Counted from the first letter of the stretch, positions 48,400 to 60,686 are shown. The stretch: 64,000 bases of DNA from Saururus chinensis (GCA_035235625.1 CP141145.1:1736001-1800000), one strand, 5' to 3'. Notes: a model not told the origin generated them from the letters alone. Numbers and translations are program-made.

Positions 48400-50385
48400 A
48401 TGTAGTCTTTTCTTGTCTTTTAGGAATAAAATAATTTTTGTGGATGCAGTATTTTGATAACTAAACCCATTGGAGTTGAGTGTGCCTCAACTTGTTCTAG
48501 GGTGAGGACCTAATAAGAAATTGCCAGAGTATAAAGCTATTTTGGCATATTAGTCTCTCAGTCCCCAATTTCCAAGGTAATTCTTCTATGGGAAAAATGC
48601 TTTGAGAATTTTGTCCTAGACTCAGGACGGGGGATATTAGCAAAATTTTGTTTAAGTGCAAGATTTTGAACATATTTTTCAAGAATATCCTAAAAATACC
48701 ACAATAAATTATAAAGAGAAATTATTATTGTAGAAAATTACTGTTTTAATTGAATAATTCCTTTGGGTGGTATTCCAAACTCCTTAATTATATTTGATTA
48801 ATTTTTTGTCAATTCTTTCTTTTTGTTGTTTTAATATACCACCACATCTTATGTCTGAAACATATGTTTTTAACCTTTTCTTTTATTCTTCTAATTGCGT
48901 TAGTAGGATTTATTGTCTAATTTCGAGCATATTTTTTATCCTATTTGTTAGTACTTTTTTATCTTCTGTAATGTTTTTTATAAAATTTTGTTACATAATT
49001 TAGACATCCAAGGAATGTAAGTACTTTTTAATCTAATTTCTGTGTGGAATAATTTTTTCTTAGCGCATATGACAAGACCATTCTTTTGACTATATTAAAG
49101 AAATTTTTTTATTGTTTGTCAATAACTGAAGAGAATGTCAAGACAACACTAATATAAAAGATACTAAAGTACATATATGCCAAATTCATTACTTTTTGGA
49201 AATTTAAAGGGGTATTTTTTAATCCGAAAGGCATAATATTTTATTTATAATGCTTGAATGGTACAACAAAGGTAGGTTTATAACAATCTTCTTCTTTTAT
49301 GTATATCTGCCAAAATCCTAATTTCATATCAAATTTAGAGAATATTTGTCCATCTTGTGTTCTTTTAATTAGATCTTGTTTGTTCGGGATTGGATATCGA
49401 ATCCATGGGAAAGCTTTCATTAGGGGTTTATAATTTATCTCTAGTCTAAGAACTCTGCATTCTAGTTTCACAACATGTATCCAAGAGTCTTTGATTCATT
49501 TGAGCATGTCTAGTTTTGTAGGGATTTTAGATTCATCAAAATTACTTTTGTAAGGTAGGTTAACTTCAAGTTTTTTCCTACATTGAATGGTAGATGGGAA
49601 TTTGAAATTACTTCTTTTTCTAGTATTTTTTGGAATTGTTTTATTTCTTCTTGAAATGATCTAAAATTTATTGTTAGTTTTATTATCTTCTTCTTGGATT
49701 TCTTCATATATTTCATTAATAATTTTTTTCTTTATATTCTATAGTTATTTTTATTCTATTGAGAAAAGATATCTTGAGATTAGAAGGATATTAGATCTAT
49801 ATATTTTTGCTTGAATTCTCTTATCATCAATTTGAAAAGGTTTGATTATGGGTAAAAAAGTTCCTAAAATAATTTCTTATTTTATGTCTTTAAGTAAAGT
49901 AAAAGGCATTTTAAGACATAAGGTCTTAGAACATATATACACTAATAGAAGTTTATAATTTTTAGTTAATTTTCTTCCATTAGTTGTATTTACATTGAGT
50001 TGAATTTATAAAATATTTTGTAGGCATCAATCTTTGTCATATACAATGTAGATTTGTACCTGAATCCACAAGGGCTTTATATTTAAGGATAAATTTTTTA
50101 TATTTATGACAACTTCTATAAATTCATCTTCTTGTTCTTATATCTATTCCTTTGGATGTAGAGGCAATATTTTTAAGTTTGTCAAATAATTCGTTAAAAG
50201 AGTTATCTTCATAGCTGTCTCCTTCTCTTATTAACCACATTTGGTATTTCAAGATTTTTAGTTCTTTATTTTAATTTTCATTTCATTTTGTTCTCTGTTT
50301 TGATCATCAATAGTTATTAGTGGAGGTTTGTTTTATCAAGTCTCTTTAAGAGTTCATTAAAGGATAAATGATTTTGTTTTCCCTC
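48400..50385 (-). pseudogene. Endogenous pararetrovirus-like (caulimovirid) pol relic
   Basis: On the minus strand, in viral order: an aspartic-protease box ALVDSGTNLHC (about 50050-50085), then EIILGTFLPII (about 49850-49890), then a reverse transcriptase region from 49716. The clear RT piece is 49471-49241 with RYPIPNKQDLIKRTQDGQIF and FSKFDMKLGFWQIYIKEED, the finger/palm style of plant pararetroviruses rather than Ty3/gypsy. The expected catalytic double-Asp box appears as YISV near 49110, so activity is lost. An FLGCLNYV segment (about 49000) and RNase H-like pieces (48870-48640) follow, the last ending DILEKYVQNLALKQ. Many stops and frameshifts. It sits inside hAT copy 3. Genus (florendovirus- or petuvirus-like) is a guess. 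Coat and movement protein genes were not recognised. Confidence 0.72.
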
Positions 50386-51750
50386 GTTAGCTTGTTTTGT
50401 CCCATTCAAGTTTTGATTAAATCATTTTCTTGATGTAAACATGGCTTTTAAACCTTGTTTATATTTTAAAATGCTAGAAATAACTACATAATATCAAATT
50501 GTGTAATACTCAGTCGTACTAACTCCCCATTTATGAATTTTCTCATCAAAGCTAATCCACTTATGCAGTTGTTGATGAAGTTAGTAATTGTTTTTATCTT
50601 TTTTATTTTACTTTTCATCTTACCTTTAGCTCTAATATCTTTTAACATCAAATTTATATAATATATAACACACCGGGTCCAATATAAATGCTTTGTTTTT
50701 TCTTTAAAATGTTTACTTCCCTTGTGGCTAGATCCATTATTTATATCAACTTGTATAATAGTTTTCCTACCAATCTCTTCAACTATTTTGTTCATTAACT
50801 TAGACAAAAAATTGACGATACTTAATTTTGTTGTTCTAGTCGAACCATCACACATAATAGTGACTCTAAAAGTTTCTTTAGGTTTTTTTCATACCATTGA
50901 TGTGTTGTTCCAACTCTTTGAGTCTCCTCCAAGTACACTCCATATACTCATTTGGTAGTGGGTGCTTACACACTTGCAGCAACAACTTGAATCTCATTAA
51001 CGATAGTCATATAATAGGGAGACTTGCATACATGAGTGAAATAGCTTTTCTAATTTTCTTCATTTCTTTCCCTAGCCATGTCTAATCTAACCCATCTTTG
51101 TTTGGTATTATTTGACATAAATAAGTATGGATGAGCTAACAGTGATTGTCTCCCCATTGTACTCTCTCTCCTTTGACCGTGAGCATACATGCCCTTTGTC
51201 AAAAGTTTCACACAGACTTTGTGTTCTATGTAAACCTTTAGACCTATTAGCACCCCTTAACATGTCTTATTTTTCTTCTTGTACATATGCTTGTCTCCTA
51301 CAATGTTTCTTTTAGTTCATTTCTATCTCTAACAGATAATTCTTTGTCGTTGTCATCATTCATATTGTTATCATCAACATCAACTAAGTTCACTTAGCAT
51401 ATGTTCTTTTGTTGTAGTTTTAACTTCCTTTGGGCATGTTGGACAATTTTGCTCATTATGACTTAAACTAGACAAATAAAGGTTTAAGCGTGTGATATCC
51501 CCCAACCATCATGCACCTACACCAATTATATTGTGTCTTAGGTTTACTTCCACTAACCCTTCTACCATGATCCTCCTCAATGTCACATTATTTCTCCTTT
51601 AATGTCATCTTGAAATTGTAACCTATTGGCTTCTTTTTAAACCAATTTAATCATCAAAAGTTAGAATAGGATGATGATATGTGGTAGTTAATATACTTCA
51701 ATATTTTCACAACTCCTTGAAGTAGAATGGCTTTTGGCCAATCAATGCTC
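50386..51750 (-). mobile_element. Decayed hAT transposon, copy 3, N-terminal half
   Basis: Reads from 51253 downward: QRRESTMGRQSLLAHPYLFM, TKQRWVRLDMARERNEE, then CKSPYY (51020), and a DUF659-type block at 50960-50484 (IMCDGSTRTTKLSIVNFLSK, HLYWTRCVIYYINLMLKDIR). It continues as ALMRKF..GELVR and FTSRKW before breaking off near 50385, where the pararetrovirus-like block begins. This is the best preserved of the three hAT copies here. Confidence 0.8.
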
Positions 51751-51829
51751 ACCCCATTAAATTCTAGGAAACACTTCAAAAAACATGGGGCCAATCAATG
51801 CTCAATCCATTAAATTCTAAGAAATTGTT
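51735..51829. repeat. Tandem pair, GGCCAATCAATGCTC units
   Basis: GGCCAATCAATGCTCA..CCATTAAATTCTA occurs at 51738 and again at 51791, offset about 53 bp. Confidence 0.8.
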
Positions 51830-54800
51830 GGTTGCATAAATGTATTAACCAACATCTTGTCTTCATGGCATAGTGCTACAACATGAGTAGTGTTATCTAA
51901 GCACATGATGAATCTGAGGTTGATCCTATAAGAAATGTTTATCTTAGGAATAGTTGGAAATTAAAATCACTAGTCGTTCTATGTTATCAAAATTATATTT
52001 CAAAGATTCTTGCTTAAAAATCTAAAGAGAGAAAACTAAATTTTTTTTTAAAAGTAGTATGAAAGATTAAACCAAGGTATTGAATTCATGCTAAATCTAC
52101 ATATATCATAAACTCTTATCCAAATTCACATGATAGTAAAAGAAACTTCAACTTTAAATTGACTATTTAAGTGTTGCATGTATCCAACAAACATGAGTAA
52201 TCAAAGATTAATTTTTTATGCGTATATTAGGTTATAATTCATACCTACTAATAATCTAATGAATTAATGTGCTTGACACAATAATTTAAAAAAAATTTCA
52301 TAAGGTAGAATAAAAAAGAGATTAATCCATTAAATAAAGACAAATTTCACTTTAGGAGTTAATATATACTTTATTAATACTTTATCTCAGCCCTAGGTAA
52401 GCATCTCAAGAACCCCATGGTTATTGAAATTATAATGTTAAACATTGAATTCACGGAGAACAAAGGGAAATAAAAGAAAATAATTATTGCCCCTTCAAAT
52501 TCTACAGCGAAAACCCATTGGAAAAGTCCCCGCTCATGCTACAGTACTGACTAGTACCATGAACAACAATATGCTAGTGTCATCTTCTTCCTCCAGCTAG
52601 TGCTAGTGCTACAATACTTGCGAGATAGAAAATTTTCCTTCGTTCTTCTGGTTCGTTGGTTTTCTTTCTAGTGCGTTGAACATTTGCTGGAGTTTTTGGT
52701 CGTTACGTTGGCTTTTCTTTCTTGAAGAAGAGCCTATTGTGCCAACTCTCTGTGTTTTTCTGATTGCTTTAGTAAAATCGCGGAGTTTTTCTTTTCTCTG
52801 TTTCGCCCCGTTGCTCATGCTTTCTCCCTTTTATTTTTGGTTGGCCACCTTTCATAAGGTAGATTCCTCTCATTTACCATCACCCTAAGCCAACTCTGAT
52901 TCTCTCTTTTTAAACAACCTTCCCATGTGAAATCCAAGAATCATATTTTTTGAATGGCAGCTCCCTTTATTAAATCAAATTTGTCCACTGAAAAGCTGGC
53001 CTGAGTTATCCCCAAAATATCCTCATCACGTTGTTTATCTACCATATCTTAACTAACACTAGTACCAAAACATTCCTTCATTTGTCACTTGTAGCCAATT
53101 GGAGGTTACCTAACAAAGCATGGCATGAAAAGACAATGGATGCGGGTCCCACAAAGCAACACGAATGCATTTGAATTTGGCTCTTTCACGTAACAGCCTT
53201 GCTTTGGATTTCTTTGTGATTTACCCAATATAAGTCTCTTCAATATGGCAATTCCTTAGTCCCACCAATCATTAATATGCTTAGGAAGGATAAACGTATT
53301 GGCTCTTCTTTATCAGTGCACCAAGAAGTTGAAACCCAACATTGTAACCCGTATGACAGTTACTTTGGGAAAACTATAAAGGATATATTGCTGAAGATCC
53401 CCATTATGTGTCCAAATGATTTCCACATTACTTGAGTGTCTTTGTACATTGTCCACGCCCCATCCAAATACCTCGAATTGAGTGTCCACACCCCATCTAA
53501 ATGATTTTCACAAGACATAATACAATAAGTCATATCTCAGATGTGTAAACAATACTATTCTAATTGATTCAATTACACGACTAAATAACTCAAGCCAAAT
53601 TGGTAAATAAATAAAATTTATAATTTTTAACTGAATATTAACAAACCTTAATTAACTCGTATTAACTTAATACTATGCTAGTAAATATGATAAAAATACT
53701 TATAAATAGATATATTTTAAGTATATCAAATACTCTCAAACTTATATTTTGTAATCTTTTAGCAAAACTTAAATTAAAAATAACAGGAAAGAAAGCTAAC
53801 TACTCTACTTTTATAAGAAATTATAATTCATATAGTGTATGCATGAAGCCTTTAAATACCTAGTTTACACTCATTGACAAATTATAGTCTTATAAGAGTT
53901 TGTAGTGAATATACCTATAAAATTTAAAATTAATAAAATTAAACCAATAAAAAATTACAAATAAGCTCTAGCTAAACATGTGATTCTATTTAATTAAATC
54001 GCCATAAGTGCATGCAACGCATAGTAAAACTTAACTTTAGAATATATATTTTTTCATTCAAACTTCGTATTGGTGGCAGGTGCATAATTGCTTATACATA
54101 ACACAATAGCTTTAAAAACAAATATTTCTAACTGATTTTATAAACCCAATATCATGAGTCTAATAGCCCAACATGTCTTACATCAACTAAGCAATTTAAA
54201 TTAATCACTTAAAAAGTAGATATTGACTTCCGTTCATCCTCATGAATTTTTAATAGAGAGATATGCAAAAGTTACCTTAAAAAGTAAACACTTAAGGCTA
54301 TCTGAACACATTCTAGATATAAATACATAATATGCCACTAAAAACATCTCATTTTCTTTACGTGTCATGTGTAATGTTTTACCTTTTAAAGCTTTTTGTA
54401 AGATCCCTGTATTAAGTATTAGGTCAGTGACTCCTAATTTAGTTAGATTAGGTTACTAGGTGATGAAATTCATTTCAAGCTTAATAACTTGAACGAAATA
54501 GGCTACGAGGCTATGCATGTTAAAAATTAGTTAACTCTACCGTTGGACTCAAACACCTTATGCATAGTGAGGCACATCGAAGCTAATTTACTTCGTAGAA
54601 ACTTTATATTTAATGCCTTTCAATTTTGCATTCATCATATTTTTCTACTTCATTGTTTTAACTTTTCAATTGTTGAGCATATTGTACACTCAGCCTTAAT
54701 TGTGATAATGGAAAATCCTAAAATTATATACAAAACAAGATTAACCAAGTACATAACTCTATCATGATAATTTAAGTACTATTAGAATATGCCAAAGTTT

Positions 54801-54980
54801 GACTTATAAAAAACACTTAGAATCAAGTTAAATGAACATTTTTGAACAATTGGATATCATTAAACATAGTCACATGTAGAAAAGGAGCATCAATGTAAAT
54901 AGCCAAAAATAATAAAATCAAATAAAAAGTATAATTTTTTTCATATTACTATAATATAATAACCATAACCAAGATACAAA
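51830..54980. other. AT-rich intergenic DNA, no confident gene
   Basis: A minus-strand frame at 52609-52818 encodes a basic Lys/Arg/Gln-rich 69-residue peptide of no known family in a more GC-balanced segment (52500-52890). It may be a remnant first exon but I would not call it a gene. The stretch 53520-53740 resembles 1690-1930. The rest shows nothing I can name. Confidence 0.35.
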
Positions 54981-54989
54981 CAACTATAA

Positions 54990-56215
54990 AAAATATCTGT
55001 TTGCCCCCCAAACCTAAGTTTGACATTGTCCTCAATGTCAAAAATAGTAAATATTACAACTAGTAAAAGATAATGAGTGGCAAGAAAGAGATATTTGTAG
55101 TTGTGCACACTCTCAGAATTCATAAATGATGATGGAAAGAGAATAAGAAATTAATAGAACTTAGATTAGGGAAAAAATTTATACTTGTGGGAATAGCACC
55201 TCCAAACCTAGAGTGGAGCACTCCTACTAATAAAAAGAAAAAAAATTATGAGACTAAAGTTATGGGTTGCCTCCCACAAGCACAAAGTTTATTTTATTTA
55301 GCTAGACAGTGTGACTATGAGATCGCAATCTGGATTTATAGGATCAATCAGAGGTACAATCTCAACCTCTTGAGGTACAATATCTAAGTATGATTTTGAT
55401 CTTTGATTGTTAACTTTAAAAATATTGTCATTACTTGGCTACTTAATTTCAACCATCCCATAAGGATAGACTGTCTTCACAATAAAATAACCTATCCAAC
55501 GAGATCAAAGCTTTCCTAGAAATAAATGCAGTGGTGAACTGTACAAAAGGACTTCTTGAGAGGATTCAAAAGATTGTTTAATAATCATTTTATCAAGGAA
55601 CACACCTTCATTTGATCCTTATAAATTTTAGCATTTTGATATGCCTCATTTTTTATTTCTTTGAAATCATTACGTTGAAATCTTTTATGTGAGCTAGTCT
55701 CATCAATGAAAAAATTGAAAGATTTAGTAGCTCAATAAGCTCTAAGTTCCAATTCCACACAAAAATGACAAGGTTTGCCATAAACAAGCCTATATGGTGA
55801 TATCTTAATGGGAGTTTTAAAAGTAGTAAGATAAGCGTAGAGACCATCAATCAATTTAAGAGACCAATCTTTGGAGTCTGGTTTTACTATTTTCTCTAAT
55901 ATGTGCTTAATTTCCTTGTTGGTGACCCCTACTTATCGACTAGTCTAGGGATAATAGGGGGTAGCTACTTCATGAGTAATTGAATGTTTCTTCATCAAAG
56001 ACTCAAATGCCCTATTACAAAAATGATTACCTCTATCACTAGTGATAGCTTTATGTGTACTAAAATGAGAAATAATATTTGTTTTTAAGAACTTGACTAC
56101 AACTCTATGATCATTTGTCTTGCATTATACATCCTTAATGCACTGGGAAACATAACTTATATCGAAAAGGATAATCAAGTTACCAAAAGATGGGGTAAAT
56201 GACCCCATCGACAAG
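54990..56215 (-). pseudogene. Athila-like Ty3/gypsy integrase relic
   Basis: Minus-strand broken frames read FTPSFGNLIILFDISYVSQC (about 56200-56130), VVVKFLKTNI, AITSDRGNHFCNRAFESLMK (56040-55985), KHILEK..KPDSKDWSLKL (55900-55840), YRLVYGKPCHFCVELELRAY (55820-55745) and a tail resembling ..YIVKTVYPYGMVEI (about 55490-55450). The sequence then runs into a purine-rich stretch with GAGGACAATGTCAAACTTAGG and TTGGGGGGC (55040-54995), the expected region after athila pol. The N-terminal part of pol and any LTR are missing. It is inverted relative to the related piece at 29430-30170. Confidence 0.82.
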
Positions 56216-56850
56216 GAGAACTAACACTGACAGTGATCGATCGTTTGATGATGTGAACAAAATATTGTAATTAAATACTCTCATATGTAGGAGGCTAGTC
56301 CTAATTTCATTCTTATTTATGTCTGAGTTAGGCTTTATTTATATTTGATGTAAGTTAAAAGCTTTATCCACGTTTTTTATCTTATCGACATCAAATGGAT
56401 AATTTTGGACTTTACTTTCATATCTAACATATTGTTATACATTTTGTAATATCCTCTTCCATGGCTGCTCTGTCACCAATAGCTTGCAGCATTCTCCACT
56501 GCTATTGAACACACCTAACAACTCCATTGACCCCGTATCATTAGCCACGATAACCTCCTCATCCATATCAAGGTATTTCAAATTAACATCCTCATAGAAA
56601 TTTTTGAAAGATTTCGCTATCTGTTGCACAAATGAACTAATTGTATACTCTTTGTCGTCATAATGTAAATGATAGACACCTATTATCTTCAGTTTACAAT
56701 TGAGGTAGCATTCAATAGTCCCCCCTCATAACAGGCCAATACTCTTATATTTGATGGTAGACTGTACGTGGTACAACAATGTTACTTGCTCATATAATAC
56801 AAATTTCTTTCCAAATCAACTAGTAATATAATTTGCATTACATTCCCCTA
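56216..56850. other. Intergenic DNA, no confident gene
   Basis: A 64-codon minus-strand frame at 56435-56629 has an acidic segment (LKYLDMDEEVIV) but no family match that I recognise. Confidence 0.3.
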
Positions 56851-57205
56851 CATCCTCTATACTATGTAATGATCTGTTATGCAACACAATATGTTGTGAA
56901 TAGTTTGCAATGCAAAACATTATTGTTGAGAAGGCTATTGTAAATTACTTGCAATGGCAGTTGCAGGCCATCCCATTGGGATAATCTTGCATTGCAATGA
57001 CATTGCAACTAATTTCCATCCAAATATCTACATCCCTTATATTACAAAGCGATTTGTGATGTGACATATTTTGTTGCAAATGGTTTGCGATGTAGTTGTA
57101 ATGCAAGACACTATTATTGCAATGACATTTATTGGCCATCTCAATCGCAATGATCTTGCATTGCAACTATATCACAACTATGTCAACTAATTTCTATCCC
57201 AACTT
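56850..57205. repeat. Two diverged tandem units of about 175 bp
   Basis: Unit 1 (about 56850-57017) and unit 2 (about 57025-57203) share CTACATCCYYTATA, TTTGYRATG, ACATTATTRTTG, GGCCATCYCA, ATCTTGCATTGCAA and AACTAATTTCYATCC in the same order. Both are rich in TTGCAATG words. No coding sense. Confidence 0.75.
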
Positions 57206-57461
57206 TATGTAAGCCATTGCCAAACTTTTGCATTTTAATCACACTAATTCACCTACAATACTGTCTTCTACACTTTTTCTACGCCATCTCAATTAACCCC
57301 ATCAGTCCTATCCTATCATGCTACAAATGACAGATTACCTTTGTATCCAATAGTAGAACACAAGTCCATAAGCTATATTTGCATTGTTCGAGGGTCTAAT
57401 GTCAAGCTCCTAGGCAACCTTCAAATTCTTTTCTGCCATTGGGAATGGTGGAGCTTCTGGG

Positions 57462-57661
57462 TGATCTTTTGGGCGAGTTTTTGCCATGATAGAGAGGAGG
57501 CGGAGACAACAAAGAGCATAGGGACTAGTGGTAGATTGCATAGGAAAGAATGTAGCCATTTCTAGGTAAGCTTTTGGTTGAGCTTTTGTGCGAGCTTTAG
57601 TCGTGACAGGGAGAAGGTTGAGACAACACAAAGAGCAGGGACCAATGGCAGATTGTGTAGG
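57462..57661. repeat. Two tandem units of about 117 bp
   Basis: GAKCTTTTGKGCGAGYTTT ... GAGACAACAMAAAGAGCA ... GCAGATTG-like text occurs at 57462-57543 and 57579-57661. The repetitive minus-strand open frame at 57410-57676 is a by-product. Confidence 0.85.
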
Positions 57662-57925
57662 GAGCAGCGGTGACAATTTCTTTTACAAAGGAGAATATGC
57701 GGGAGAGGAAGGAGAAGATGTAGTAGATTTGTACCCGTGAATGGAGATAAGGAAGAAGAGCGCAACTGAGGATTAGGCCAGGAATGGTAATAGGGTTATT
57801 TGAACACGTTTCATCCTATATGTTACTTTAGATTATTTACAATTTAGGCAGTGGTTTATGTTGACTATAGTTTCCTATAATTTCCTTCCTCAAATATATT
57901 TTGTAATTCCTTGTATTTATTTTTA

Positions 57926-58201
57926 TAAGATACACGCATGTAAATCATGAATAATCATCAACAAAACACACACAATCTTTGAACCCAAAAAAGGAGGCCA
58001 TTGGAGTTTTATTTTTAATAGGATAAAACCATGTAAATTAAGAAAAATGAACAGCAAAACACACATAATATTTGCACCCAGAGAAAGAGGCCGTTGGAGC
58101 TTTATTTTTAATAGGATACACCCATATGTAAATTGAGTAAGATGATCAACAAATACATAAAATATTCGATCCCAAGAAAAGAAAGGAAGCCATTGGAGCT
58201 G
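57926..58201. repeat. Three tandem units forming the 3' flank of the DUF247 gene
   Basis: Units of about 90-97 bp start near 57926, 58016 and 58110. Each runs GATA-ACM-CATGTAAAT..., AACAAAACACACA, an ACCCARAGAAA-like word and GRRGCCRTTGGAG, then TTTTATTTTTAATAGGATA in the first two. The third unit ends in GGAGCTGGG only 14 bases from the DUF247 stop codon. So the tandem units include what should be 3' UTR, read on the minus strand. Confidence 0.85.
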
Positions 58202-58215
58202 GGTTCATAAGTCTA

Positions 58216-59568
58216 TCACATCTTTATTCGATAGTCTCCAAGACCTAAAATAGCAAAGATTGTTTGTGCCACCGTGAGAAGCAGGAGAAGCAATGCTGTC
58301 CCGGCCGATAGGAAGGTCCATGGGGAACCGAAATATATGCTCTTAAACTCGGCCCACCGTACGTGCCAGGTTTTTTCATAATAATTGTGCACCTGTAAAA
58401 TTGTCGAAGACAGATAACAGCGTTGAATGTCGATGATCACATGACATCCTATGTCATTGAAAAACCTGGCAACCTCCCTTTCGGTCCCCAAGAAGTTGTA
58501 CATGATCTTCTCATCTATTAGGAGCCCAACATCATTTTCTGTGTCTATAACGCGGCCCATGAAGGCCACATAAGCTGTGAAGTTGTTAGATATGGCTTCG
58601 TAGTTTTGCTCATAAGCCACGCAGTTCTTGAGGAAGGTTGCATGGAAATCACCTATGGTAAATGGTGGGATCTTCAATACCCCGTTCTCGAAACTTATGT
58701 CCAAGAAACTGTCCGTGTCAGTCTTATTCACCGGCTTGAAATTGATCCCGGCCTTTCTCAGCCTAGTGGCGCATTGGATCACTTTTGCAGATCTGTAAGT
58801 GCGGGGCCGAGCCATCTCCTGGGAAGTGAAACTATCTCGGTACAAATCCAGCAGATGAGCGCAAAAAATTGATTCATACCTTTCAATTACACCAGCAGGC
58901 CTCTTGATTGTACTGCTCGAGAATCCAAAGGCGAGTGCACTGAGAGAGGGAAAGGCAATCTTCTTGTCTGCCACTTCATTGAGGTGACCATAAATTTGCT
59001 GGAGAACGAAGAGAGGAATCTGGTTTTCAAGCTTAATGAGGTCCCTCAGGATCAAAGGGAGTATCCATGGGCACTTGAAGATGGGATCATCTCCAACTTC
59101 ATCTGCCTCTTTATCTTTAAATTTATCTAATATGTGCTTCCTGAGCAGTAGCTCAACGATGAAGCAACCGTCCAGTAACAACATCTTGGTAAACTTGTCA
59201 CGCCCCAAGAGAATATCTTCAGAGTAGAACTCTTTTAAGTATGCTTCTTTTTTGGCCAACTCCTCAAACAAATCTTCGCAGACTGAGTCCACTTGCCCTG
59301 CCCTACATCTGCTAAGAAAGGACTTTAGATAGCGCGGCTTGTGTTCCTCCATCATCTGAGTCTCCGGCGAGCCGTGGTGGTAGGGGCCGATTGAAACGAT
59401 TTGAGGCAAGTAAGCCTCGCGGTGTCTCACCACTAGTCTGTCGGAGACTCTGAAGATGCAACAGCTTGACCCACCGGCGCTCTCCAGTAGTTTTCTTGGG
59501 GCTTCGCAGTTGAGAATGTCAATACACGTCGCCTCTCTCGGCTGATTAAGGCTGGAGATCCACTTCAT
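58216..59568 (-). CDS. DUF247 (UPF0481) family membrane-anchored protein
   Basis: An uninterrupted 450-codon frame, single exon, within the usual 400-550 residues of plant DUF247 proteins. Landmarks: CCIFRVSDRLVVRHREAYLP and IVSIGPYHHGSP (about residues 36-67), KPRYLKSFLSR, MLLLDGCFIVELLL (about 129-142), DLIKLENQIPLFVLQQIY (about 173-190), RSAKVIQCATRLRKAGINF, DISFENGVLKIPPF, NNFTAYVAFM and VGLLIDEKIMYNFLGTEREV. The C-terminus, SPWTFLSAGTALLLLLLTVA and on, is a clear transmembrane segment (about 418-443) with a six-residue tail. The ATG at 59568 is the first in frame. TATAAT-like sequence about 65-70 bp upstream could be its promoter. Most family members have no known role; in grasses two are self-incompatibility determinants at S and Z, which cannot be inferred here. 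It is the only clearly intact long gene in the window. Confidence 0.95.
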   Translation of the reverse strand: MKWISSLNQPREATCIDILNCEAPRKLLESAGGSSCCIFRVSDRLVVRHREAYLPQIVSIGPYHHGSPETQMMEEHKPRYLKSFLSRCRAGQVDSVCEDLFEELAKKEAYLKEFYSEDILLGRDKFTKMLLLDGCFIVELLLRKHILDKFKDKEADEVGDDPIFKCPWILPLILRDLIKLENQIPLFVLQQIYGHLNEVADKKIAFPSLSALAFGFSSSTIKRPAGVIERYESIFCAHLLDLYRDSFTSQEMARPRTYRSAKVIQCATRLRKAGINFKPVNKTDTDSFLDISFENGVLKIPPFTIGDFHATFLKNCVAYEQNYEAISNNFTAYVAFMGRVIDTENDVGLLIDEKIMYNFLGTEREVARFFNDIGCHVIIDIQRCYLSSTILQVHNYYEKTWHVRWAEFKSIYFGSPWTFLSAGTALLLLLLTVAQTIFAILGLGDYRIKM

Positions 59569-60108
59569 AATTGCTTTGTGATGACGGACAAGTTTAGATG
59601 GAATGTGTAACTCTCTGAGACACGCTTGCAGTTATTATAATGAGATTTTACTTTTTTCTGTTTTTTTTTCAGTAAAGAAGGTTCGATTAATATGCTCTGA
59701 GCAACCTTATTACACTTTTTAAAGCAGTTTCACATGGGGAATGGTAAGATACCTCAGCAGGCAAAGGTTATAATGGTGTCATTTCGTACATTCACTATAG
59801 TGAAGCAAATTAGTGTACTGCATAACTAGGGCCGAGTTGGCTTGTTGAGCAGGCTCAACTCGAATTAGGATCGGCTCGACCCAAACTCAATTCGATTTCG
59901 AATAGGCTCAAGCCGACTTCGAGCAGACCCCTGCTCGACTTGGCTCAGTTCAAATAAAACTCAAACTCGATGCTACTTGGCTTGAACTTGAATTTTAACT
60001 AGAATATAATTTAAAAATTATATATAAATAATATATATAAAATAATAATACATATATATGCATATTTTATATAAACATAGTTATTAATTTAAATATATAT
60101 TTATGACA

Positions 60109-60196
60109 TACTCCCTCCGTTCTAGATTAGTAGCTCCATTTGATTAGTTCATTTTGAAAATTCAAATGAAGCTATTAATCTAGGATAAAATGAAAT
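60109..60196. mobile_element. Stowaway-like MITE in R1 copy 2
   Basis: TACTCCCTCCGTTCTAGATT at the left faces AATCTAGGATAAAATGAAAT at the right, with arms AGCTCCATTTGATTAGTTC / GAAGCTATTAATCTAG. CTCCCTCCGT is the classic Stowaway end. It is the same insertion site as in R1 copy 1, so the insertion predates the spread of R1. Confidence 0.75.
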
Positions 60197-60214
60197 ATAT
60201 AAAACGACGGACAA

Positions 60215-60348
<134 letters not shown>

Positions 60349-60686
60349 CAATATCACATATCATATGTGATATATGAGACCTATTTATATGAGCCGAGAC
60401 TCACTCATGATTGCGTGAGTCTCAATGTCGTGCATCCTCATATTACGATCCAACAATACACATTACTTAGGATGCATATTAGTTTATGTCTTCTTGTGCC
60501 CTTGGGTCTCGATATGATGACCCATAATGTCTTGGCTCACGCTGATGATGTACGTGAGCCCAAGTTTATATAAATTTTTTTCATAATATATATCCTTGTT
60601 AAATTATTGTAATTGATATATAATTTTCATATATGATATATATTTTATAAAAATAAAAATATTGGAGAGACAAAGACTAATATACT

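Noticed and set aside
52609..52818. Basic 69-residue minus-strand frame as a gene
   Set aside because: There is no recognisable domain, no clear promoter, and the surrounding DNA shows no further exons.
57410..57676. 88-codon minus-strand frame with internal similarity
   Set aside because: It arises from two tandem 117-bp units; no family match or splice signals.
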